A stretch of DNA of 64,000 nt, taken from Guptibacillus hwajinpoensis. GTDB taxonomy: Bacteria; Bacillota; Bacilli; Bacillales; Guptibacillaceae. The position numbers were made by a program, and so were the translations under genes. Shown here piece after piece: positions 57,548 through 64,000 of the stretch (its first letter is position 1; every line of letters starts with the position of its first letter). Location: the NCBI RefSeq assembly GCF_020524165.1, contig NZ_JAIVKU010000004.1:930001-994000 (forward strand), in the 5' to 3' direction. The notes beneath the pieces are model-generated. The model searched no databases. It was not told the DNA's origin and saw only the letters and a program-made list of their open reading frames with translations.

Positions 57548-57898
57548 CTACTCATCCGCTTGATTTAAATCTGCAAGAAGTCGTTCGATCTTGTTCCCAT
57601 AATCAATCGACTCATCAAATTCAAAATAAATTTCCGGTGTTTTACGAAGACGGATACGCTTCCCGATCTCAGAACGGATAAAACCAGTTGCTTTCGCGAG
57701 GCCGTTCAAGGTCGCTTCTTTCTTCTCTTCGTCACCAAGGACAGTAATAAATACCGTTGCTTGCTGTAGATCATTCGTAACTTCTACTGCTGTTACTGTA
57801 ACGAAACCTACGCGCGGGTCTTTAATCTTCCTGCTGATTATATCACCAAGCTCTTTCTTCATCTGTTCACCAACACGATTTGCGCGAACATTACTCAT
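57548..57898 (-). CDS. rbfA: Ribosome-binding factor A
   Basis: RbfA is a KH-fold factor that helps mature the 30S subunit and is important in the cold. The sequence [20 protein letters not shown] is the family start, and [19 protein letters not shown] lies near residue 35. The ATG at 57898 has GAGGTG upstream; the frame to 57928 would overlap ylxP. Length is 116. It is part of the nusA-infB operon. Confidence 0.96.
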   Translation of the reverse strand: MSNVRANRVGEQMKKELGDIISRKIKDPRVGFVTVTAVEVTNDLQQATVFITVLGDEEKKEATLNGLAKATGFIRSEIGKRIRLRKTPEIYFEFDESIDYGNKIERLLADLNQADE

Positions 57899-57918
57899 CG
57901 TTACACCTCGTTTCTTTC

Positions 57919-58194
57919 CTAAAGCCACTCATAAGTTGCGCGAGTGAGTTCGATGTCAGGACGTGAATCAATCAATGAAATGGCGCGCTGAAGCTCACGC
58001 TCACACGCCGTTTTGCTCGAAGCCGTTGTCACAATACCAATGACAGTATGTTGCCATAAATCCTGGCTATCAAGCTCAGAAATAGCGAGATTGTTGTGCT
58101 TCAGACGGCTTATAACCGACTGAAGCACAGCTCTTTTTTCCTTCAAGGATTGCGCATCATAAATGATGCATTCACATTCGACATATCCTATCAC
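57919..58194 (-). CDS. ylxP: DUF503 family protein YlxP
   Basis: This is a 91-residue protein of the DUF503 family, a small ferredoxin-like fold of unknown role that is always near infB-rbfA. The phrase [17 protein letters not shown] is diagnostic. It starts with GTG, which overlaps the infB stop (GTGA), so it is translationally coupled to IF-2. Confidence 0.92.
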   Translation of the reverse strand: MIGYVECECIIYDAQSLKEKRAVLQSVISRLKHNNLAISELDSQDLWQHTVIGIVTTASSKTACERELQRAISLIDSRPDIELTRATYEWL

Positions 58195-60275
58195 TTAGGC
58201 TTTACTTCCTCCATGATAAAGGCTTCAATAATGTCGCCTTCTTTTACATCATTAAATTTCGCAAGTGTAATCCCACATTCGTATCCTTTTGCCACTTCTT
58301 TCGCGTCATCTTTAAAACGTTTCAACGTATCGACTTCGCCTTCGAAGACAACAATGCCGTCGCGAATCACACGAACGCCAGAATTACGCGTAATCTTACC
58401 TTCTGTTACGTAAGAACCAGCAATCGTACCTACTTTAGAAACTTTAAACGTTTCACGTACTTCTGCTTGACCAATTACTTTCTCTTCATAAACTGGATCG
58501 AGCATACCTTTCATTGCGGCTTCGATTTCTTCAATAGCCGTGTAGATGACGCGATGTAGGCGGATTTCAACTTGCTCTGACTCAGCTACTTTCTTCGCAT
58601 TTGAATCTGGGCGTACGTTGAATCCAATAATGATTGCATTAGAAGCAGAGGCAAGAATGATGTCTGATTCTGTAATTGCACCTACAGCTGTGTGGATAAT
58701 GTTGATCTTCACACCTTCTACCTCAATTTTTTGAAGTGAACCGGCGAGCGCTTCAACAGAACCTTGAACGTCCGCTTTTACGATAACGTTGATATCTTTT
58801 ACGTCACCTTGCTGAATCTTGTCAAATAGATCATCTAAATTCATTTTAGAAGATTCTTTACGCTGAGCTTCAATTTGCTGCTGGTTACGTGCTTCCCCAA
58901 CTTGTCGTGCTGTTTTCTCGTCTTCAAATGCAACAAAACGATCGCCTGCTTGTGGTACATCGCTAAGTCCTGTCACTTCTACTGGAGTCGACGGTGCCGC
59001 TGCATCCACGCGTTTGCCAAGGTCGTTAACCATTGCACGCACACGTCCAAACGTATTCCCTACTACGACAGGATCGCCAACTTTAAGCGTACCTTCTTGA
59101 ACAAGTAGCGTTGCAACCGGTCCGCGTCCCTTATCAAGCTGAGCTTCAATAACAGTACCAGTAGCAAGCTTATCTGGATTTGCTTTAAATTCTTCTACTT
59201 CAGAAATCAAAAGAATCGTTTCAAGAAGATTATCGATTCCTTCACGCTTAATAGCAGAAAGATTAACGAAAATCGTGTCCCCGCCCCATTCTTCAGATAC
59301 GAGTTCATACTCCGTTAGCTCTTGCATTACTCGGTCAGGATTTGCACCTTCTTTATCCATCTTATTAACAGCAACGATAATTGGCACTTCCGCTGCTTTT
59401 GCGTGGTTAATCGCTTCAACCGTTTGTGGCATGACGCCATCATCAGCTGCTACGACAAGAACAGTGATATCCGTTACTTTTGCTCCACGTGCACGCATTG
59501 TTGTAAATGCTGCGTGTCCAGGTGTATCGAGGAATGTGATTTTCTTATTGTTCTCTTCAATCTGGTAAGCACCGATGTGCTGGGTAATACCGCCTGCTTC
59601 ACCCTGAGTTACTTTTGTATCACGGATTCCGTCAAGTAGCGTTGTTTTACCATGGTCAACGTGACCCATAATGGTAACAACGGCAGGACGCTCTACAAGC
59701 TTACCTTCTTCGTCTTCACTTGTGTAATTATCAAGATCCGTTACTTCGAACAGCTCTTCTTCTTCGACTTTAACACCGTAATCATCACAAATGAGCTCCA
59801 TTGTGTCTTTATCTAGTTCCTGGTTAATGGTAGCCATAACACCAAGACCCATTAACTTTTTAATAAGTTCAGAAGCATCTTTACCTAGCTTTTCAGCAAG
59901 TTGGCCAACTGTAAGTGAACCAATAAATGTTACTTTAGAAGGCAGTCTTCTTGGAGCCGCTGTGTTTTTAGGAGGTTGTCCTTTTCCACGGCGGTTTGGA
60001 CGGCGTCCGCCTCGACGATTATTTGGTGCGCTTTTACTATTCTTTTGATTTGCATTTGCTTTTGGGTTGTTTCGATTGTTTTTATTTTCCATACTGTTTT
60101 TGTCGCTTCCCTTTTTGGATTGTTTCGAATTGTTATTAAGCTTAGCCATCGCCTGATCGTCAATCACAGACATATGGTTGTTTACCGTAATATTCATGCT
60201 TTTTAACTTTTCGATAACATCCTTACTAGTAGTATTATGTTCTTTTGCGTATTCATGAATTCGCATCTTACTCAT
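58191..60275 (-). CDS. infB: Translation initiation factor IF-2
   Basis: IF-2 brings initiator tRNA to the 30S subunit. The N-terminal IF2N helix bundle (1-40) is followed by a low-complexity Asn/Lys/Arg/Gly-rich region (about 45-112), a second IF2N (about 114-165) and the G domain with GHVDHGKT (204-211), DTPGH (about 250) and NKMD (about 304). Domains II to IV complete the C-terminus. Length is 694, slightly below B. subtilis. The ribosome-binding site GGGGGTGA precedes the ATG. Confidence 0.98.
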   Translation of the reverse strand: MSKMRIHEYAKEHNTTSKDVIEKLKSMNITVNNHMSVIDDQAMAKLNNNSKQSKKGSDKNSMENKNNRNNPKANANQKNSKSAPNNRRGGRRPNRRGKGQPPKNTAAPRRLPSKVTFIGSLTVGQLAEKLGKDASELIKKLMGLGVMATINQELDKDTMELICDDYGVKVEEEELFEVTDLDNYTSEDEEGKLVERPAVVTIMGHVDHGKTTLLDGIRDTKVTQGEAGGITQHIGAYQIEENNKKITFLDTPGHAAFTTMRARGAKVTDITVLVVAADDGVMPQTVEAINHAKAAEVPIIVAVNKMDKEGANPDRVMQELTEYELVSEEWGGDTIFVNLSAIKREGIDNLLETILLISEVEEFKANPDKLATGTVIEAQLDKGRGPVATLLVQEGTLKVGDPVVVGNTFGRVRAMVNDLGKRVDAAAPSTPVEVTGLSDVPQAGDRFVAFEDEKTARQVGEARNQQQIEAQRKESSKMNLDDLFDKIQQGDVKDINVIVKADVQGSVEALAGSLQKIEVEGVKINIIHTAVGAITESDIILASASNAIIIGFNVRPDSNAKKVAESEQVEIRLHRVIYTAIEEIEAAMKGMLDPVYEEKVIGQAEVRETFKVSKVGTIAGSYVTEGKITRNSGVRVIRDGIVVFEGEVDTLKRFKDDAKEVAKGYECGITLAKFNDVKEGDIIEAFIMEEVKPK

Positions 60276-60290
60276 ACGATCACCCCCGTG

Positions 60291-60596
60291 TTATTGATCG
60301 AGCATCGCGTGAAGCTTCTTCGCAAACCCTGCATCAGTAACGGCTATCGTGACTCGTTGAACTTTGCCAATTGCGTGACCAAGCTCATAGCGCCCTGTAA
60401 CAAAACATACTGGGACTTTATAAGTAGTTGCTTTATCCGTAATTTTCTTTCTTGTGTTGTCAGACGCGTCACCCGCAATTAGAACGAGTCTAGCGCTCTT
60501 GCGCTGAATTTCCTTCACCACAAGCTCTTCTCCAGACACGACTTTGCCAGCGCGCTGCGCGAGTCCTAAAAGTGACTCCCAATTCTTATTGTTCAT
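60291..60596 (-). CDS. ylxQ: L7Ae-family RNA-binding protein YlxQ
   Basis: YlxQ is a 101-residue protein of the L7Ae/L30e fold, expected to bind kink-turn RNA, and is encoded in the nusA-infB operon. Landmarks are LLGLAQRAGKVVSGEE near the N-terminus and LVLIAGDASDNTRKK in the middle. Its ATG directly follows the rnpM TAA stop with no clear separate ribosome-binding site, so it depends on coupling. Confidence 0.92.
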   Translation of the reverse strand: MNNKNWESLLGLAQRAGKVVSGEELVVKEIQRKSARLVLIAGDASDNTRKKITDKATTYKVPVCFVTGRYELGHAIGKVQRVTIAVTDAGFAKKLHAMLDQ

Positions 60597-60860
60597 TTAT
60601 TTTGACCGCGATTCTGCGAGGTCAGCATAAATGTCTTCTGTCACTTCTGCTTTAAGATGAGCCGCTAAGGAATTACGCTTCTTAGCAAGAGTGAAACACT
60701 CTTCTTTGTTGCAAAGGTATGCGCCTCGTCCATTCTTTTTACCCGTTTGGTCGATTGATATAACCCCTTCAGGTGAACGAACAATTCGAACGAGCTCTTT
60801 TTTTGGCTTCATTTCTTGACAGGCGACACATTTCCGCATAGGAATTTTACGTTTTTGCAC
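60597..60860 (-). CDS. rnpM: RNase P modulator RnpM (YlxR)
   Basis: This is an 87-residue DUF448 protein; YlxR has been described as an RNase P-binding modulator in B. subtilis. The motif MRKCVACQEMKPKKELVRIVR and later GKKNGRGAYLC are the family signature. The Cys residues CVAC and LCNKEEC could bind metal. I chose the GTG at 60860 with AGAGGTG upstream; a GTG at 60869 lies inside that site. Confidence 0.92.
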   Translation of the reverse strand: MQKRKIPMRKCVACQEMKPKKELVRIVRSPEGVISIDQTGKKNGRGAYLCNKEECFTLAKKRNSLAAHLKAEVTEDIYADLAESRSK

Positions 60861-60884
60861 GATGGACACCTCTCCCGATCTTGC

Positions 60885-61994
60885 TTAATCTAACTCAGAA
60901 TCTTCTGCGTCATTCTCTTCAAAAAGAGGAGCGTCATCAGCACTGTAAATGCCGAGCTCTTCCGCTTCAGATTGACTTTTAATATCAATTTTCCATCCGG
61001 TCAGCTTCGCTGCTAGTCGCGCATTTTGACCGCGCTTCCCGATCGCAAGAGAGAGCTGATAGTCTGGAACGATAACCTGTGTCATCTTATTTTCTTCATC
61101 AACATTTACTTTAAGTACTTTGGAAGGGCTTAACGCATTTGCTACGTACTCAACGATATCTTCAGACCAGCTAACGATATCAATTTTCTCACCTTTTAGC
61201 TCGTTTACGATCGCTTGAACACGTTGTCCACGCTGTCCAACACAAGAGCCTACTGGATCCACTTCAGGATCTTCTGCATGGACCGCAATCTTAGAACGAT
61301 CACCAGCTTCTCGTGAAATTGACTTTACTTCTACTGTGCCGTCAAAAATTTCTGGCACTTCAAGTTCAAATAAACGCTTAAGAAGACCAGGATGAGTTCT
61401 TGAAACCATCACCTGTGGCCCTTTGGTTGTTTTTTCAACTTTTGTTACATACACCTTAATACGATCATGAGAATGATACGTTTCGTTAGGCATTTGTTCA
61501 CCTGCAGGGAGAAGTGCTTCAATTCGTCCGAGGTCAACATAAATAAAACGATGATCCTGACGCTGTACAATTCCAGTCATGATATCGTCTTCGCGTTCAA
61601 TAAATTCGCTAAATATGATCCCACGCTCTGCTTCACGGACACGCTGAGTAACGACTTGCTTCGCTGTTTGAGCTGCAATACGACCGAAATTACGAGGCGT
61701 TACTTCGATTTCCACAATGTCTTCTAGTTCATATTGACGATCAATGTCTTTCGCATCTTCTAGTGAAATCTCAAGACGTGAATCTTCCACTTCTTCTACG
61801 ACATCTTTTCGAGCAAATACGCGGATCGAACCAGTGTCCTGATTAAAGTCCACTCTTACATTTTGTGCCTGGTGGAAATTTCGCTTATATGCGGAAATAA
61901 GGGCTGCTTCAATCGCCTCAACGATGATATCCTTGCTGATGCCCTTTTCTTTTTCAAGAATGGTTAGCGCATCTAATAACTCACTACTCTTCAT
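60885..61994 (-). CDS. nusA: Transcription elongation/termination factor NusA
   Basis: NusA binds RNA polymerase, stabilises hairpins at pauses and stimulates weak terminators. The N-terminal polymerase-binding domain (1-125), S1 domain (about 135-200) and two KH domains (about 210-345, with GSCVGQRGQRVQAI and SLAIGKRGQNARLA) are present. The extra C-terminal repeats of the E. coli protein are absent, as in other Firmicutes; the tail is acidic. Length is 369. It follows rimP by 19 bp. Confidence 0.97.
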   Translation of the reverse strand: MKSSELLDALTILEKEKGISKDIIVEAIEAALISAYKRNFHQAQNVRVDFNQDTGSIRVFARKDVVEEVEDSRLEISLEDAKDIDRQYELEDIVEIEVTPRNFGRIAAQTAKQVVTQRVREAERGIIFSEFIEREDDIMTGIVQRQDHRFIYVDLGRIEALLPAGEQMPNETYHSHDRIKVYVTKVEKTTKGPQVMVSRTHPGLLKRLFELEVPEIFDGTVEVKSISREAGDRSKIAVHAEDPEVDPVGSCVGQRGQRVQAIVNELKGEKIDIVSWSEDIVEYVANALSPSKVLKVNVDEENKMTQVIVPDYQLSLAIGKRGQNARLAAKLTGWKIDIKSQSEAEELGIYSADDAPLFEENDAEDSELD

Positions 61995-62013
61995 TTTTCA
62001 TTCTCCCCTTTAA

Positions 62014-62484
62014 TTAAAAAACAACCGCAAGCCTTGCGCTTGCTACTTTTTCATAAGGTAATTCTACCTTTTTAACTCTCGTTTTCACTCGCTGTTCAAT
62101 CACAACCGTTTCACCATCGAAATCAGAAAGCTTACCTTCGAAGCTTTTCTCTCCGTCTATTGGCTCGTAAGTAGTCATATAGACTTGCTTCCCTACCGCT
62201 TTTTCAAAATCAGTCTTTTTCTTCAACGGACGTTCAGCACCAGGTGAGGATACTTCTAGGAAATAAGGTTGTGTAATTGGATCATGTTTATCAAGCTGTT
62301 CACTTAGCTTTTCGCTAATTGTCCCGCACTCCTCAATATCAACACCTCGAGGAGAATCGACATAGACACGGAGAAACCAATTCTTGCCTTCCTGCGTGAA
62401 TTCTATATCTACAAGTTCCAGGTTCATTTCATCTACTATTGGTTTTACTAGTTCTTCAGTAACCGTAATCACATTTTCATTCAT
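62014..62484 (-). CDS. rimP: Ribosome maturation factor RimP
   Basis: RimP assists 30S assembly. Length is 156 from the ATG at 62484, which has AAAGGAGG upstream. The family motifs [20 protein letters not shown] and [13 protein letters not shown] are clear. The frame stays open to 62553 but that part belongs to the leader RNA. It is the first gene of the nusA operon. Confidence 0.95.
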   Translation of the reverse strand: MNENVITVTEELVKPIVDEMNLELVDIEFTQEGKNWFLRVYVDSPRGVDIEECGTISEKLSEQLDKHDPITQPYFLEVSSPGAERPLKKKTDFEKAVGKQVYMTTYEPIDGEKSFEGKLSDFDGETVVIEQRVKTRVKKVELPYEKVASARLAVVF

Positions 62485-62532
62485 TGGTTGTCCTCCTTTC
62501 TGATCCTGTACAGCAGGGTCCCAATCGAAAAC

Positions 62533-62559
62533 GAAAGAGTGGGATAGCCCCACTCTTCC
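62533..62559 (-). terminator. Leader hairpin of the rimP-nusA operon, probable attenuator
   Basis: On the minus strand AAGAGTGGG and CCCACTCTT (62535-62557) form a 9-bp core extendable to 11 bp, with a 5-base loop, followed by TCGTTTTCG. The U tract is weak. It lies between the promoter at 62593-62621 and rimP, so it is in the leader RNA; it may also stop transcripts from polC. Confidence 0.7.
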
Positions 62560-62592
62560 GTCGCGTGTGTATTCACTAGTATTTCCACAATT

Positions 62593-62621
62593 ACTATACC
62601 ATACTCATATAACCAATTCAA
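62593..62621 (-). promoter_or_regulatory. Sigma-A promoter of the rimP-nusA-infB operon
   Basis: TTGAAT (complement of 62616-62621), a 17-bp spacer and TATAGT (complement of 62593-62598) lie directly after the polC stop. The predicted leader before rimP is about 100 nt. Confidence 0.75.
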
Positions 62622-62642
62622 CAGAGAAGCGAAGGGGCTTCA

Positions 62643-64000
62643 TTAGAATAAGCTAAGCTGGTTCGCGTCTGGAAGACCTTCAAGACATCCATGATCATCT
62701 AAATACTCTAGGACGGTCTTTGAAATCTTGCTTCGCTGCTGTAAATCTTCTTTCGAAAGAAACTCGCCGGCTTCTTTCGCATTTTCAATATTTATCGCCG
62801 CATTTGTTCCAACGCCTGGTAGAGAGTTAAATGGAGGTATAAGTGAATCCCCATCAACAACGAATTCAGCGGCTTTTGATCGGTATAGATCAACCTTCTG
62901 CATCCGAAGACCGCGTTCTGACATTTCGAGCGCAATCTCCATTACTGTTAAGAGGTTTTTCTCCTTTGGTGATGCATCAAGACCCTTTTCGTTAATCTCT
63001 TCGATTTTCGCTCGAATCGCATTCGATCCTTTTGCCATTGTATCGATATCAAAATCATCTGCCCTTACCGTTAAATAAGCCGCATAGAAAAGAATCGGAT
63101 GATGTACTTTGAAATAAGCAATCCGAACAGCCATTAAGACATACGCAGCCGCGTGGGCTTTCGGGAACATGTACTTGATTTTTAAACAAGAATCAATGTA
63201 CCAGTCAGGCACGTCATGCTTCTTCATTTCCGCGACCCATTCTTCTTGTAATCCCTTGCCTTTTCGCACAAACTCCATGATTTTAAACGCAAGGGATGGA
63301 TCAAGACCTTTATAAATCAAATAAACCATAATGTCATCACGACAACCAATTACTTCACTCAGGTTACATGTTCCTGCTTGGATGAGCTCCTGTGCATTTC
63401 CTAACCATACATCGGTGCCGTGAGATAGTCCCGAAATCTGAACAAGTTCAGAAAACGTGCTCGGCTTGGTATCTTCTAGCATTTGACGTACGAAGCGTGT
63501 TCCGAACTCTGGAATACCGTACGTGCCCGTTTTACACATAATTTGATCCTGCGTAACGCCTAGAGATTCTGTTCCGCTAAAAAGTTTCATAACCTCCGCA
63601 TCATCAGTCGGAATGGTTTTCGGATCAATACCACTTAAGTCCTGAAGCATACGAATAACGGTGGGGTCATCGTGTCCGAGAATATCGAGCTTTAATAGAT
63701 TATCGTGAATGGAATGGAAGTCAAAGTGCGTCGTTTTCCAGGCTGATGTCTTATCATCTGCTGGAAACTGAATTGGTGAGAAATCATAAATATCCATATA
63801 GTCTGGAACGACGATAATACCGCCAGGATGCTGCCCAGATGTTCGCTTCACACCTGTACAACCAGAAACAAGTCGGTCAATCTCAGCCCCTCGATAATGA
63901 AGGTCATGGTCACCCATGTAGCCTTTCACGTATCCGTATGCCGTTTTCTCAGCAACAGTACCTATTGTTCCTGCACGGAACACATTATCCTCCCCGAACA
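62643..64000 (-). CDS. polC: DNA polymerase III PolC, C-terminal part (partial)
   Basis: PolC is the main replicative polymerase of low-GC Gram-positives. The window holds about the last 452 residues; the gene continues beyond 64000. Visible parts include the palm-thumb segment [10 protein letters not shown], the [16 protein letters not shown] helix region typical of family C polymerases and a C-terminal QLSLF, a beta-clamp-binding motif. No frame break is seen. It precedes rimP as in B. subtilis. Confidence 0.97.
   Translation of the reverse strand, partial: FGEDNVFRAGTIGTVAEKTAYGYVKGYMGDHDLHYRGAEIDRLVSGCTGVKRTSGQHPGGIIVVPDYMDIYDFSPIQFPADDKTSAWKTTHFDFHSIHDNLLKLDILGHDDPTVIRMLQDLSGIDPKTIPTDDAEVMKLFSGTESLGVTQDQIMCKTGTYGIPEFGTRFVRQMLEDTKPSTFSELVQISGLSHGTDVWLGNAQELIQAGTCNLSEVIGCRDDIMVYLIYKGLDPSLAFKIMEFVRKGKGLQEEWVAEMKKHDVPDWYIDSCLKIKYMFPKAHAAAYVLMAVRIAYFKVHHPILFYAAYLTVRADDFDIDTMAKGSNAIRAKIEEINEKGLDASPKEKNLLTVMEIALEMSERGLRMQKVDLYRSKAAEFVVDGDSLIPPFNSLPGVGTNAAINIENAKEAGEFLSKEDLQQRSKISKTVLEYLDDHGCLEGLPDANQLSLF

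Noticed and set aside
1..64000. CRISPR arrays, insertion sequences, tRNA genes and prophage genes
   Set aside because: No regularly spaced repeats, transposase genes or tRNA-like folds were noticed; the single recombinase-like gene has no mobile partners.

Overview
The window is a stretch of the core chromosome of an endospore-forming Bacillaceae bacterium. Genus and species cannot be fixed from sequence alone. The evidence is gene content (spoVK, cotE, spoVS, spoIIIE, spoVFAB, ymxH, ylxY, ricA) and a gene order that follows the Bacillus subtilis block from polC to ynbB almost gene for gene. Nearly everything is on the minus strand, so the operons read from 64000 down to 1. The only convincing plus-strand gene is a tyrosine-recombinase-like protein at 3189-4169. 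I found no tRNA, rRNA, CRISPR array or insertion sequence.

Layout in the direction of transcription. 64000-57500 holds the end of polC and the translation/transcription operon rimP-nusA-rnpM-ylxQ-infB-ylxP-rbfA, with its own promoter and a hairpin-bearing leader. 57500-50200 continues with truB, ribF, rpsO (with an S15-type leader), pnp, ylxY, the M16 peptidase mlpA and ymxH. 50100-45280 carries dipicolinate synthase (spoVFA-spoVFB) followed by asd-dapG-dapA, which supply the spore lysine/dipicolinate branch. 45120-41680 has tepA, ylzJ and spoIIIE; the RNase J2 gene expected between dapA and tepA is not there. 41400-36580 is a purine-nucleoside ABC importer (nupNOPQ type). 36200-29850 is the ymfF-ymfH-ymfI-ymfJ-ymfK-rodZ-pgsA group, including EF-P modification and cell-shape genes. 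29700-22400 is cinA, a DEAD-box helicase, recA (with a LexA box), rny, ymdB and spoVS (with a sigma-H promoter). 22330-16250 is an M19 dipeptidase, korA-korB, and tdh-kbl for threonine catabolism. 16000-14000 is miaB-ricA.

At 13850-10930 there is a small accessory islet. It has four closely spaced genes (a COG4627-type methyltransferase-like protein, an aminoglycoside-nucleotidyltransferase-like protein, a DUF6886 protein and an APH-fold kinase), preceded by the collapsed remnant of an alpha/beta hydrolase. From 10700 to 1 the core order resumes: cotE, mutS-mutL, miaA-hfq, then the plus-strand recombinase-like gene, a YdjO-family zinc-ribbon protein, an unrecognised 118-residue protein, spoVK, hflX and the start of ynbB.

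Most of the window is ordinary housekeeping sequence. The observations I rate highest are: the recombinase-like protein that has lost two catalytic positions; the resistance-like islet with its decayed hydrolase; the attenuator-like leader of the nusA operon; the missing rnjB; and a dispersed palindromic repeat present twice downstream of the nup operon.
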